64,000 bases of DNA from CAZBBC01 sp964489835 (GCA_964489835.1 CAZBBC010000013.1:1-64000), one strand, 5' to 3'. Counted from the stretch's first letter, positions 16,142 to 25,688 are shown. A program made the numbers and translations. Notes: a model not told the origin generated them from the sequence alone.

Positions 16142-17284
16142 ATGGAAAAATCAATCAAAAAAAAGCACCGTTTTTCAACCCAGAAACGTATATTAGCAAT
16201 TTCCAGAAAAGAGTTTCTGCATATTATTCATGATTTTCGCAGCCTGATGATAATTTTTGCAATGCCGGTGTTACAGATAATTATGTTTGGTTATGCCTTA
16301 AACATGGAGATTCAGAAAATCGATCTGGCGGTTATTGATCATAGCCATACACCATTTTCCCAGGATTTAATCAGACAGTTTGAAAGTAACAGTTATTTTT
16401 CGGTTCAATATTATAACGGACCGATGAGCAAAATCGATGAGTTGTTTCTCAATCGGGAGGCCCGGGTTATTCTGATCATTGATAAGGATTTCCAGAAAAA
16501 TTTTCAGAGAACCCCAATAACACCCGTTCAAATGTTAATCGATGCAGCAGATCCAAATGCAGCAACAATGATCAGGCAGTATTGTAATGGCGTAATCATA
16601 AAATTTAATGAATTGAAGAATGCGAACTTACACCTGCCTTTTAATATCAAATCCCGGATTTGGTATAATCCCGATTTGAAAAGTGCGTATTTTTTCATAC
16701 CGGCTTTAATTGCACTTATTCTAGTGATGATATCCGCTCTCTTAACCAGCATAACGATCACCCGTGAGAAAGAAATGGGTACGATGGAACAGATCCTGGT
16801 ATCACCGGTAAGGCCTGTCGATATAATTATCGGAAAAGTTCTGCCATATATCGGATTGGCATTTATGGATGGTATCCTCATTCTACTTCTTGGTATTTTC
16901 CTCTTCCAGGTACCCTTTATTGGCAGCTATGTACTTTTACTACTCCTATCTATCCTTTACATTACCACAGCTCTATCGCTGGGTCTACTGATTTCGACTG
17001 CTGTCAGCACCCAACAAGTGGCGATGATGATTTCTCTCGCCGTCACGCTCCTGCCGACGATCATGTTGTCCGGTTTTATTTTTCCATTAAAATCAATGCC
17101 CATGATTTTACAGTATCTTTCTTATATTGTCCCGGCAAAATACTATCTGATCATTATCCGTGGAATAATGTTAAAGGGAAACACCCTTGTTCAACTTGCC
17201 AGCCAGACCTTGTCTCTTTTGTTGATGACCTTAATTTTATTGGTGAACGCTGTACGGAAGTTCAGCTTAAATCTGGAGAAATAA
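16142..17284 (+). CDS. ABC-2 type permease, YbhS-like
   Basis: This inner-membrane permease has one N-terminal membrane helix (about residues 30-50), a large periplasmic domain and five C-terminal helices from about residue 195. The motif TITREKEMGTMEQILVSPVR is typical of ABC-2 exporters. I prefer ATG 16142 (380 residues) because YbhS proteins have about 15-25 residues before the conserved KEF segment; an in-frame ATG at 16091 would add 17 residues and overlap the ATPase gene by 32 bases. Neither start has a clear ribosome binding site. It forms a heterodimer with the next gene product. Confidence 0.9.
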   Translation: MEKSIKKKHRFSTQKRILAISRKEFLHIIHDFRSLMIIFAMPVLQIIMFGYALNMEIQKIDLAVIDHSHTPFSQDLIRQFESNSYFSVQYYNGPMSKIDELFLNREARVILIIDKDFQKNFQRTPITPVQMLIDAADPNAATMIRQYCNGVIIKFNELKNANLHLPFNIKSRIWYNPDLKSAYFFIPALIALILVMISALLTSITITREKEMGTMEQILVSPVRPVDIIIGKVLPYIGLAFMDGILILLLGIFLFQVPFIGSYVLLLLLSILYITTALSLGLLISTAVSTQQVAMMISLAVTLLPTIMLSGFIFPLKSMPMILQYLSYIVPAKYYLIIIRGIMLKGNTLVQLASQTLSLLLMTLILLVNAVRKFSLNLEK

Positions 17285-17285
17285 G

Positions 17286-18413
17286 ATGCGTGTTCTAAGA
17301 TTCATACTGATTAAAGAATTCAAACAGATTTTTCGTACCAGGGAAATGATTGCTGTCATCTTTGGAATACCGCTTGTTCAGCTGGTGATTCTTGGATTTA
17401 CAATTACCAATGAAGTAAAAAATGTCTCTCTGATTATTGCAGACCAGGACAATAGTCAAATTAGCCGGGAGATCGTGCGTTCGTTTGAGAATACCGACCG
17501 GTTTGATATTATCAGTTATGAAACAGATGGAAATAAAATAGAAAAATCAATTCAGGACTGGAATGCCCAGCTGGCTTTAATCATTCCTAATGGTTTTGGT
17601 AAAAATTATATCCGAGGCCTTGAAGCGGACATTCAACTGCTGGCAGATGGACTGGATGGAAATTCAGCAGGGATCGCCCTGGGATACGCCCAGGGAATTC
17701 TCATTCAGTTTCAACCGCCGCCGAATTTAAATGTGATCCTGATGAAAAGACTAAATGCAAGCTCTATTCATATGGTCTCGATGGAAGATCGGATGTGGTT
17801 TAATGAGGATCTTGACAATGCCCAATATATGATTCCTGGAATCATTGCCGTATTATTGACCATTGTATCAATGATGCTTTCATCAATAAATCTTGTCCGT
17901 GAGAAAGAGATCGGCACTCTGGAACAATTAATGGTAACCCCGTTAAAACGGCATCAAATCCTGCTGGGTAAAATTCTGCCTTTTCTTATTTTAACTTTTA
18001 TAGAGCTTGGCATCGTAATGACTTTCGGGCAAATCATATTCGCCATCCAGGTAAAGGGGAGCTATTTGCTCCTGGCTGGTCTATCTTTTCTTTTTCTTTT
18101 TACCACCCTGGGTTTTGGAATATTCATTTCCACGATAACAGGGACTCAGCAACAAGCAATGTTTGTATCCTGGTTTTTTATGGTTTTTATGCTTTTAATC
18201 AGTGGATTTTTTGTACCCATTGAGAATATGCCTGATTTTATACAAAAATTAACTTATCTTAATCCGATGCGTTATTATTTGTATATTGTCAGGGATATTA
18301 TTCAAAAAGATGCCGGTTTCGTCCATCTTTTAAAAGACATTATTCCGATGACTTTATATGGTATCATAATTTTCTCAGTCAGTACCATAAAATTTCAAAA
18401 GCGCGTCGCCTAA
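17286..18413 (+). CDS. ABC-2 type permease, YbhR-like
   Basis: This 375-residue permease has the same plan as the upstream gene: one N-terminal helix, a periplasmic domain, and a C-terminal helical bundle with LVREKEIGTLEQLMVTPLKR. It starts one base after the stop of the upstream permease gene. Together with the two ATPases, the adaptor lipoprotein and the TolC-type channel it completes a tripartite exporter. No terminator follows; a small gene starts 20 bases later. Confidence 0.92.
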   Translation: MRVLRFILIKEFKQIFRTREMIAVIFGIPLVQLVILGFTITNEVKNVSLIIADQDNSQISREIVRSFENTDRFDIISYETDGNKIEKSIQDWNAQLALIIPNGFGKNYIRGLEADIQLLADGLDGNSAGIALGYAQGILIQFQPPPNLNVILMKRLNASSIHMVSMEDRMWFNEDLDNAQYMIPGIIAVLLTIVSMMLSSINLVREKEIGTLEQLMVTPLKRHQILLGKILPFLILTFIELGIVMTFGQIIFAIQVKGSYLLLAGLSFLFLFTTLGFGIFISTITGTQQQAMFVSWFFMVFMLLISGFFVPIENMPDFIQKLTYLNPMRYYLYIVRDIIQKDAGFVHLLKDIIPMTLYGIIIFSVSTIKFQKRVA

Positions 18414-18433
18414 TATAAAAGCAGGAAAACTAC

Positions 18434-18610
18434 ATGAATACCATTCTGCCGGATAATGAACCGTTAAAACGGGCAGTCAAATGGGTCTCGGAGCAACTAC
18501 AAGATGACGAGAATAAATCGAAACAATTGCTTATCAATGAGGCAATTCTTCGATTCGATCTCAATCCCAAACATTCTATGTATCTGATAAATTTCTATAA
18601 AAACAAATAG
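18434..18610 (+). CDS. 58-residue conserved-looking small protein
   Basis: This short frame encodes 58 residues, beginning MNTILPDNEPLKRAVKWVSE and ending FDLNPKHSMYLINFYKNK. It starts 20 bases after the last permease gene with AGGA 8 bases upstream, so it is probably cotranscribed with the efflux operon. Composition is that of a soluble, charged helical protein. The plan 'LPDNEPLRKAVKWIS ... LI-EA--RFDLSPKDSEFL' recalls small uncharacterised proteins of delta-proteobacteria and related groups; I recall this only as a pattern and cannot verify it here. No function is proposed. Confidence 0.7.
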   Translation: MNTILPDNEPLKRAVKWVSEQLQDDENKSKQLLINEAILRFDLNPKHSMYLINFYKNK

Positions 18611-19024
18611 TCTCCAACACCCATATATTATTTTTCTTTTTTCCTTCTTGGTATCAATTGTAATTCTTGTGATAGATATTTCAACCACAAAGTGCACAAA
18701 ACAGTAAAAAATTCTTTACGTTCCGCTTCGCGGGGAATTTCTAACAAATTATTTTAATGCCATTTTTTCAATCGTACCGACACCTTAGAAGATTCAAATA
18801 GGATGATGCTATTTATTCATCTGATTACTTCGTAATTAATTTTTTTACAACAAGTTTCTGCATCATGAGTTTATCAAGCGAACGAATTATTAAAAAAAAA
18901 ACAAAAATTGAATATTTCTGCCGATAATAGTAAATGTAACCGGTAGCACCTGAAAAAAATTGCGTCAATTATTTTCAATAATTAGATTAAAACAAGATTA
19001 TTGAAGTGGATCCGGACGACATTT
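18611..19024. other. 414-bp gene-free region upstream of tryptophanase
   Basis: The region holds a degenerate dispersed-repeat end (AACCACAAAGTGCACAAA at 18683-18700) and a GC-rich patch (TTCCGCTTCGCGGGGAA at 18721). I looked for a TnaC-like leader peptide with a conserved Trp ahead of tnaA and found none: the short frames at about 18758, 18801 and 18866 contain no Trp. Control of the tryptophanase gene is therefore probably not by the E. coli-type attenuation mechanism. Confidence 0.55.
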
Positions 19025-20386
19025 ATGAAAACTATCATTGAACCATTTCGCATTAAATCTGTTGAACCGATTCGTATGACTTCCCGTGATCAGCGGGAAC
19101 AATACATCAGTGAAGCACATTATAACTTATTTAACCTTAAAAGCAAACACGTCCTCATTGATCTACTAACCGATAGTGGAACCAGTGCCATGTCAGCGAA
19201 TCAATGGGCAGCGATACAGAGAGGAGATGAGAGTTATGCCGGGAGTGAAAGTTACTTTCGCTTTTATGACTCAGTAACGGACATTATGCCTTTTGAACAT
19301 GTCATTCCAACCCATCAGGGCCGTGCCGCTGAGAAAATATTATTTACGGTTATTGGGGGCAAGGGTAAAAAGATTCCCAATAATACACATTTTGATACCA
19401 CACGGGCGAATATTGAATATACCGGTGCCCAGGCTATTGATCTGATTATTGAAGAAGGTAAATGTCCTCAGAAAATACATCCCTTCAAAGGGAACATGGA
19501 TATAAAAAAACTAAAATCGTTTATTAAAAATACCGGTGCAGAGAATATTCCATGCGTGATGATAACGCTCACCAATAATTCGAGCGGCGGACAACCGGTA
19601 TCCATGCAAAATATCCATGATGTACGTCAGGTTTGTAATAAATATCATCTGCCTCTATTGTTCGATGCCTGCCGGTTTGCTGAAAATGCTTACTTTATTA
19701 AAAAACGGGAAAGCGGTTATTCTGATAAAAGTATCAAAGAGATCTGTCAGAAAATGTTTTCTTATGCCGACGGCTGCACCATGAGTGCAAAAAAAGATGC
19801 CTTGGTAAATATTGGTGGGTTCCTGTGTCTGAATGATGATACCTGGGCCACACAAGCCCGTAATCTTCTGATACTTACCGAGGGATTTCCGACATACGGG
19901 GGTCTCGCGGGTCGAGACCTAGATGCCATAGCCGTTGGTCTGCATGAAATCATCGAGGAGGATTATTTACAGTACCGAATTCGTTCCACAGAGTATCTTG
20001 GTGAAAAAATAAATGCCGTAGGCGTTCCTCTTGTTCTTCCGGTCGGTGGACATGCGGTATATATCGATGCTAAAGCGATGTTACCTCATATTCCCGTCTC
20101 CCAGTTTCCGGGACAGTCGCTGGCTGTCGAGTTGTATCTGCAAGGTGGAATAAGAGGTTGTGAGATCGGTTCGGTGATGTTCGGTAAAAAGGCAAAAATG
20201 GAACTGGTACGACTTGCTATTCCCCGTCGTGTTTATACCCAAAGCCATATCGACTATGTGATCGAAGTGATCATTGATGTTTATAATTCCCGGAATGATT
20301 TGCGCGGTATGAAAATTACACAAGAACCGGAAAGTTTAAGACATTTTACCTGTCAATTTCAGTATGTGAACACAATTGAAAAATGA
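19025..20386 (+). CDS. tnaA: tryptophanase (tryptophan indole-lyase)
   Basis: This 453-residue PLP enzyme cleaves L-tryptophan to indole, pyruvate and ammonia. I use ATG 19025; a TTG 24 bases upstream is less likely. The PLP lysine is the second Lys of MSAKKDALVNIGGF (about 257). The fold is shared with tyrosine phenol-lyase, but three diagnostic sites favour tryptophanase: Asp124 in HFDTT (Thr in tyrosine phenol-lyase), Ile381 in RGCEIGS (the phenol-binding Arg381 there), and LRHFT near the C-terminus (His; Phe448 there). It is followed 11 bases later by a c-di-GMP phosphodiesterase gene, so indole production and c-di-GMP turnover appear to be co-expressed. Confidence 0.92.
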   Translation: MKTIIEPFRIKSVEPIRMTSRDQREQYISEAHYNLFNLKSKHVLIDLLTDSGTSAMSANQWAAIQRGDESYAGSESYFRFYDSVTDIMPFEHVIPTHQGRAAEKILFTVIGGKGKKIPNNTHFDTTRANIEYTGAQAIDLIIEEGKCPQKIHPFKGNMDIKKLKSFIKNTGAENIPCVMITLTNNSSGGQPVSMQNIHDVRQVCNKYHLPLLFDACRFAENAYFIKKRESGYSDKSIKEICQKMFSYADGCTMSAKKDALVNIGGFLCLNDDTWATQARNLLILTEGFPTYGGLAGRDLDAIAVGLHEIIEEDYLQYRIRSTEYLGEKINAVGVPLVLPVGGHAVYIDAKAMLPHIPVSQFPGQSLAVELYLQGGIRGCEIGSVMFGKKAKMELVRLAIPRRVYTQSHIDYVIEVIIDVYNSRNDLRGMKITQEPESLRHFTCQFQYVNTIEK

Positions 20387-20397
20387 GGATCGTCTCC

Positions 20398-21633
20398 ATG
20401 AAAAAATCCAAGAAAAAATTACAACATATTATTCAGTTAGGAGTGGAAGTTTCTCAAATTGGTGATCTTGATATTCTTTTGGAAAAAATATTGAGTGAAG
20501 CCAGAGATCTGGTCGACGCCGATGCCGGATCCATTTATATAAAAGAAGGCGAAGAACTTAAATTCAGCTATGCTCAGAATGAAACCTTACGGAAAAAATT
20601 AGGACCGGGTAAAAAGCTTATTTATACAACATTCAGTATGCCGATAACAAAAAAATCTATTGCCGGATTTGTTGCCAGTGAAGGTAAAGTATTAAACCTC
20701 CCGGATGCTTACATGATCTCCAAGAAAATGCCCTATTCGCATAACAGTAGTTATGATAAGTTGGCTGGTTATGAGACCCATTCGATGCTCACTGTCCCCC
20801 TAAAAAATAATCGTGGTGATATCATCGGGGTGCTGCAATTAATCAATGCACAGGAAAAAAATGGCAAAATAATACCTTTCAGTGATGAAGATGAGTCTTA
20901 TATTAAACCATTTGCCATGTATGCCGCAGTCGCGATCGAACGGGCACAATTGACCCGGACAACCATTATGCGGATGATCAGCATGGCAGAGCTAAGAGAT
21001 CCGAAAGAAACCGGTGCTCATGTCAATCGGGTGGCCGCTTACGCTCTTGAGATCTATGAGCATTGGGCGCATACTAAAGGGATCGCTAAAGAGGAAACTG
21101 ATAAACAACGTGATGCGTTTCGTATGGCGGCAATGCTTCATGATGTCGGAAAGGTAGCCATTTCTGACACCATCCTTAAAAAACCGGGAAAATTCACTGA
21201 TGAAGAATATGAAATTATGAAAATGCATGCCCAGGCCGGTGCCTGTTTGTTCAGTGGAGCACGCTCAAATTTCGATACAATTGCCGCCGAAGTGGCCCTT
21301 ACCCACCATGAACGTTGGGATGGTAAAGGATACCCGGGTTGGATTGATGAAAAAACAGGAGACGTTTATCCAAAATGTATTGATAAGAAAAGCGGCAAAG
21401 CGCGTGGAAAAAAGGAAGAAGAAATCCCTATCTGGGGTCGTATTGTCGCCCTGGCCGATGTGTTTGATGCCTTAAGTTCCAACCGCGTCTATAAAGAAGC
21501 CTGGACAGAAGAGGACGTCTTACAAAAAATAAAGGATGACAAAGGAAAACACTTTGATCCTGAAATCGTAGATTCTTTTTTCGAAGTATATGACCAGATC
21601 AAGGCCGTTAGCCAACGATACCCGGATCAGTAA
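20398..21633 (+). CDS. GAF-HD-GYP cyclic-di-GMP phosphodiesterase
   Basis: The start at ATG 20398 is preceded by GAGGAT at 8 bases; an in-frame ATG at 20383 would overlap tnaA. The 411-residue protein has a GAF sensor domain (about 20-180, DADAGSIYIKEGEELKF, SMLTVPLKNNRGDIIGVLQL) and an HD-GYP domain (about 190-405) with HDVGKVAISD, the HHERWDGKGYP GYP motif and ALADVFDALSSNR. HD-GYP proteins hydrolyse c-di-GMP. All metal ligands that I can recognise are present, so it is probably active. It forms a two-gene unit with tryptophanase. Confidence 0.9.
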   Translation: MKKSKKKLQHIIQLGVEVSQIGDLDILLEKILSEARDLVDADAGSIYIKEGEELKFSYAQNETLRKKLGPGKKLIYTTFSMPITKKSIAGFVASEGKVLNLPDAYMISKKMPYSHNSSYDKLAGYETHSMLTVPLKNNRGDIIGVLQLINAQEKNGKIIPFSDEDESYIKPFAMYAAVAIERAQLTRTTIMRMISMAELRDPKETGAHVNRVAAYALEIYEHWAHTKGIAKEETDKQRDAFRMAAMLHDVGKVAISDTILKKPGKFTDEEYEIMKMHAQAGACLFSGARSNFDTIAAEVALTHHERWDGKGYPGWIDEKTGDVYPKCIDKKSGKARGKKEEEIPIWGRIVALADVFDALSSNRVYKEAWTEEDVLQKIKDDKGKHFDPEIVDSFFEVYDQIKAVSQRYPDQ

Positions 21634-21766
21634 TACAATAATTTTTTACTCCAAAATTTTCAGATCCATACCCCCTTCCCTCGATCTAATGTTTTAACTT
21701 CACTAAATATTTGTGATATATGAATTAAGCCGCATCATTATCCTGCAAAAAAAAATACAAATTCTC

Positions 21767-21795
21767 TTGCATTGAGAGTAAAAATCTTGTAGAAT
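21767..21795 (+). promoter_or_regulatory. probable sigma-70 promoter of the division/cell wall cluster
   Basis: TTGCAT (21767-21772) and TAGAAT (21790-21795) are separated by 17 bases, 42 bases upstream of the mraZ ATG. Just downstream, GTGGG (21797-21801) and GTGGA (21817-21821) lie 20 bases apart, recalling the 10-bp-periodic GTGGG boxes bound by MraZ. The boxes are a weak match because the central repeat is missing. Confidence 0.6.
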
Positions 21796-21836
21796 TGTGG
21801 GAAATAATCCCTTAACGTGGAGCAAAATCCCTAATT

Positions 21837-22307
21837 ATGCCAGTTAATGATTTTTCCGGCGAATATCGATTTACACTGGACGCGAAAAAACGCATCAGTA
21901 TCCCTTCCGGTATTCGAAAAATGCTACCACCCGAATCTGAGGGTTCACTGGTTTTTACCCGTGGATTTGAAGGGTGCGTCTATGTATTCCCCAATGATGA
22001 ATGGAAACGCCTTACCCATAAGTTAAACACCCTTGACAGCTTTAATGTAAAGGTACGCGATTTCATCCGGATGTTCGTAGGACCTGCCTATAAAACGGTA
22101 ATGGATAACCAGGGTCGGGTACTTCTTCCCGATTACATCCTGGAAATGGCAATGATCGAAAAGGATATTCTTTTAATAGGGTCACTTAATAAATGGGAAT
22201 TATGGAGTTCAGCTGTCTTCGAGCGTTACATTAAGGAAAATAATCCTTCACTGGAATCGCTGGCCCAGGAAATTAACTTTGGTGCGATTTTTAACAGCAA
22301 TGGGTGA
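21837..22307 (+). CDS. mraZ: transcriptional regulator MraZ
   Basis: This 156-residue protein has two SpoVT-AbrB-type swapped-hairpin units, with RFTLDAKKRISIPSGIRKML near the N-terminus and VMDNQGRVLLPDYI in the second half. MraZ binds DNA upstream of its own gene and controls the division/cell wall cluster. It is the first gene of the cluster, as usual. The last 8 bases overlap the rsmH start. Confidence 0.95.
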   Translation: MPVNDFSGEYRFTLDAKKRISIPSGIRKMLPPESEGSLVFTRGFEGCVYVFPNDEWKRLTHKLNTLDSFNVKVRDFIRMFVGPAYKTVMDNQGRVLLPDYILEMAMIEKDILLIGSLNKWELWSSAVFERYIKENNPSLESLAQEINFGAIFNSNG

Positions 22308-23235
22308 CCATATTCGATCTTATCATCTACCCGTTCTCCTCACGGAGGTTTTATCATATCTCATTACTAATCCAAAGGGGATTTACTTAGATGGAACAAT
22401 TGGAGGGGGTGGGCATGCAGAGAGTATCCTTAACGTTTTAGATGCGGATTCCCGGTATATTGGGTTAGATCAGGATATCGAAGCCCTTCGCTTTTCAGAA
22501 AACCGATTGAAGGAATATACCAATATCAGTTATCACCATAATAATTTTTCGGATTTTGATGCTGTTCTTATGGATTTAAAAATTGATACAATAGACGGCA
22601 TCCTGTTAGATCTGGGCCTTTCATCGCACCAGATCGATACAGATAATCGTGGTTTTTCTTATCGGCATGATACACCACTTGACATGAGAATGGATCAGGA
22701 TTATCCACATACAGCGGCAGATTTGTTAAACACATTGGAAGAAGATGAATTGAAATCGATATTCTATTCATATGGCGAGGAACGTAAATCTCGACAGATC
22801 GCAAAACAGATCATTATTAACCGCAAAATTCATCCGATCAACAGTTCCAACCAGTTGCGGCGTATTATTGACCAGGTGGTTCCGGCTCGTTTTGCGATAA
22901 AATCATATGCCCGGATATTTCAGGCACTGAGAATTGCTGTAAACCGGGAATTAGAGAGCCTGGAAAAATTATTAAAAAAAATGGTTGCTTATTTAAATCC
23001 TGGAGGAAGATGTGTGATAATTTCCTATCACTCTCTTGAAGACCGGATCGTAAAAAACTTTATCCGGGAAAAATCAAAGCCCTGCATTTGTCCCCCGGAG
23101 TTTCCTCAATGCAATTGCGGAAGGATACCGGAATTGAAATCGGTAACAACCAGAGCCGTAAAAGCATCTGTAGATGAGATAGAAATAAATCCGCGTGCCA
23201 GAAGTGCCCGTTTACGGGCAGGAGAAAAATTATGA
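22300..23235 (+). CDS. rsmH: 16S rRNA m4C1402 methyltransferase RsmH
   Basis: This 311-residue protein (E. coli RsmH 313) has HLPVLLTEVLSYL, DGTIGGGGHAE for S-adenosylmethionine binding, DGILLDLGLSSHQID, RGFSYRHDTPLDMRMD and IISYHSLEDRIVKNF. It methylates C1402 of 16S rRNA. I chose ATG 22300, which overlaps the mraZ stop; the TTG at 22279 would add seven residues without family support. It overlaps ftsL by 4 bases. Confidence 0.95.
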   Translation: MGDHIRSYHLPVLLTEVLSYLITNPKGIYLDGTIGGGGHAESILNVLDADSRYIGLDQDIEALRFSENRLKEYTNISYHHNNFSDFDAVLMDLKIDTIDGILLDLGLSSHQIDTDNRGFSYRHDTPLDMRMDQDYPHTAADLLNTLEEDELKSIFYSYGEERKSRQIAKQIIINRKIHPINSSNQLRRIIDQVVPARFAIKSYARIFQALRIAVNRELESLEKLLKKMVAYLNPGGRCVIISYHSLEDRIVKNFIREKSKPCICPPEFPQCNCGRIPELKSVTTRAVKASVDEIEINPRARSARLRAGEKL

Positions 23236-23609
23236 CTGTAAATAATACCTCAAAAAAATCGATAGTAAAAATACTTCTCTGGCCTTTTAAATCCTATCTC
23301 AGGATCCTCGCCGTTGTAATATTTATCGGTATTTATCAATACCAGGCGATTCATATCGATATTTTAGCGCGAGAAATCCGTAGTCTGGAGCTGAAACGAA
23401 ATCAATTGATCAACGGGAATACAACCTTGCAAGTCCATATCGATCAACTTACCAATATTAATCGTATTGAAAAACTGGCTTACGAAAAATTCGGACTGGT
23501 CGCACCGGAACAAAAAAGGGAAAAAATAGTCATTCAATCATTTAATCCTCAAAAAGATCTGCAGCTGGAAGAACAAAAGGAAAGATTGAAACTGGCAGGA
23601 GTAAATTGA
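23232..23609 (+). CDS. ftsL: cell division protein FtsL-like
   Basis: This 125-residue protein has a single membrane helix (about residues 23-36) followed by a coiled coil (REIRSLELKRNQLINGNTTL) and a conserved end, IEKLAYEKFGLVAPEQ, typical of FtsL/DivIC. It is bitopic, with its C-terminus in the periplasm, and bridges FtsQ and the FtsWI synthase. Position between rsmH and ftsI supports the name. The ATG overlaps the rsmH stop. Confidence 0.85.
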   Translation: MTVNNTSKKSIVKILLWPFKSYLRILAVVIFIGIYQYQAIHIDILAREIRSLELKRNQLINGNTTLQVHIDQLTNINRIEKLAYEKFGLVAPEQKREKIVIQSFNPQKDLQLEEQKERLKLAGVN

Positions 23610-23610
23610 G

Positions 23611-25680
23611 TTGACATCAGGAACCAGCAATAATATTCAGTTTAGCAGGATATACATTATAGTCATCGGTCTGATTATTCTTTGGATCATTCTTGAAGTA
23701 CGGTTATTCACTATTCAGGTAATTAAGCATGATTATTATGTCAAGCAAAGTCAGATACAGTCTGCAAAAAAGATAATTCTTCCAGCGCGCCGGGGTACAA
23801 TTTTTGATCGTAACGGCGAACAGCTGGCCACAAATTTAATCCATTACGATTTGGGTGTTGATTTACAAAGAGTAAAAAATAAGACTGCGATAGCAAAACG
23901 TCTTTCCTCTCTCTTTAAAAAATCTTCTGAATATTATTTACGCAAGATGAAGCGGAGTCGTGATTTTGTATTTCTGGAACGTAAAGTCCCGGAATCCTAT
24001 TTTCAGCAACTCAACACCATTGAAGATCCCGGATTTGTAAAAATCAAGGGATTTCGTCGTTTTTATCCTTACGGAAAATATGCCAGTCAATTACTGGGGT
24101 TTACCAATATCGATGATCGGGGAATATCAGGTCTGGAATTGCAATATGAAGAAAAACTGCGTGGCCAGCCGGGATGGACATTCCTGCTGGCTGATGCCCG
24201 GCGCCGTTTTGGTTACAATGTAGATTTCCCTCAGGTTTTACCCGAAGCTGGTTTCGATATTTTCTTAACCATCGAAAAAAATTTTCAGACAATTGTTGAA
24301 GATGAATTAGAACGCGGCGTACAAAAATATCATGCAAAATACGGCATGGCAGTTCTGATGGATCCGAATACGGGTGAGATCCTTGCACTATCAAGTAATC
24401 CTGGATTCGACTTAAATAGACCCCAATTATCAACCACCGATCAAAGAAAAAACAGAGTCATTGCAGATATTTTTGAACCTGGTTCAACATTCAAGGTTTT
24501 CCCGGCGGCAGCTTTACTTCAGGAAAATTTCAAAAAACCCAGCGATATCGTTTTTTGTGAAAACGGATCGTTTAAATATTATACTCATACGGTTCATGAC
24601 TCAAAAAAACATGGTTGGCTGACTTTCAGAAAAGTTATTGAAAAATCATCAAATATTGGGATGGTTAAGCTCTCTGCTGATATTCCCGATCGTACATTCT
24701 ATCGGTATTTAAGAAATTTTGGTTTTGATTCACAAACCGGGATTGACCTCCTGGGCGAAGCAAGCGGGATCTTAGCAAAACCAAACAAATTTTCCGGTAT
24801 ATCAAAGGGTGTTATTTCCTTTGGACAGGAAGTCGGCGTTACATCAATTCAAATGGTGAATGCTTTTTCGGCAATAGTTAATGGCGGACATCTGATGCGT
24901 CCTTATGTTGTGCAAAAGATGGTTAATCCGGATGGATCGAATGAGTTCGAAACAGAATCTACGCCGATTCGACAGGTTATTTCTGCGGATGTTTCCAAAA
25001 CATTGAAGGAATTTATGCTGGGAGTTGTCCAGAGGGGCACAGGGAAAAACATTAATACTGACTATGTATTAATGGGTGGAAAAACCGGTACTGCGCAAAA
25101 ATATGACAGGCAAACCAACCGCTATAAACCGAACCACTATTTTGCCTCCTTTGTCGGTTTTGCACCTTACGATTCACCAAAATTTGTTCTTGGAATTTTT
25201 CTTGATGAACCAAAACCAATATACTATGGTGGAGAAGTGGCAGCACCGATATTTTCTGCCATCATGCAGCGCCTGTTGAAATTTGCTCCTGCTGAAGAAA
25301 ATTACCCACTATATCAGCAAAAATTCGTAAATAAAAACTTACGGATTCCCGATCTGCGCGGTCTTTATTATACCGCCGTTGAGGAATACTGTCAACTAAA
25401 AGATATTTCTCTGCAGATCGAAGGTGATGGTACCCACGTCCTTTCACAAAATCAAAATAAGGGCGAGGTCCAAATAGTGTTAGGAAAACCGGTCATCACA
25501 GACACACGGGTGCCCAACTTAAAAAACAAAACGATCCGCGAAGCGCTAAAGTTGATAAACTTTTCAAAATTTCGTGTAAAAATTACCGGGCGGGGTATGG
25601 TGGTGAAACAGTTTCCGGCCCCGGGTTCAGCGACTTCTAATAACAGTATCCTGCTGTTAACTTGCTCAGAATCTTCATAG
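23611..25680 (+). CDS. ftsI: septal peptidoglycan transpeptidase FtsI with two PASTA domains
   Basis: The start is TTG 23611, 8 bases after GGAG. The 689-residue class B penicillin-binding protein has one N-terminal helix (about 10-30), a dimerisation domain (RRGTIFDRNGEQLA) and a transpeptidase domain with STFK (Ser about 292), SSN (about 345) and KTGTAQ (about 490). The C-terminus carries two PASTA domains (about 570-630 and 631-689), as in SpoVD and PBP2x. It makes septal peptidoglycan cross-links together with FtsW. PASTA domains are less usual on FtsI of diderms such as E. coli. Confidence 0.94.
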   Translation: MTSGTSNNIQFSRIYIIVIGLIILWIILEVRLFTIQVIKHDYYVKQSQIQSAKKIILPARRGTIFDRNGEQLATNLIHYDLGVDLQRVKNKTAIAKRLSSLFKKSSEYYLRKMKRSRDFVFLERKVPESYFQQLNTIEDPGFVKIKGFRRFYPYGKYASQLLGFTNIDDRGISGLELQYEEKLRGQPGWTFLLADARRRFGYNVDFPQVLPEAGFDIFLTIEKNFQTIVEDELERGVQKYHAKYGMAVLMDPNTGEILALSSNPGFDLNRPQLSTTDQRKNRVIADIFEPGSTFKVFPAAALLQENFKKPSDIVFCENGSFKYYTHTVHDSKKHGWLTFRKVIEKSSNIGMVKLSADIPDRTFYRYLRNFGFDSQTGIDLLGEASGILAKPNKFSGISKGVISFGQEVGVTSIQMVNAFSAIVNGGHLMRPYVVQKMVNPDGSNEFETESTPIRQVISADVSKTLKEFMLGVVQRGTGKNINTDYVLMGGKTGTAQKYDRQTNRYKPNHYFASFVGFAPYDSPKFVLGIFLDEPKPIYYGGEVAAPIFSAIMQRLLKFAPAEENYPLYQQKFVNKNLRIPDLRGLYYTAVEEYCQLKDISLQIEGDGTHVLSQNQNKGEVQIVLGKPVITDTRVPNLKNKTIREALKLINFSKFRVKITGRGMVVKQFPAPGSATSNNSILLLTCSESS

Positions 25681-25688
25681 AATATCAT

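Noticed and set aside
18611..19024. TnaC leader peptide upstream of tryptophanase
   Set aside because: No short frame with a Trp codon and suitable placement was found.
19025..20386. Tyrosine phenol-lyase
   Set aside because: The phenol-binding Arg381 is Ile, residue 124 is Asp and the C-terminal site is His, all as in tryptophanase.
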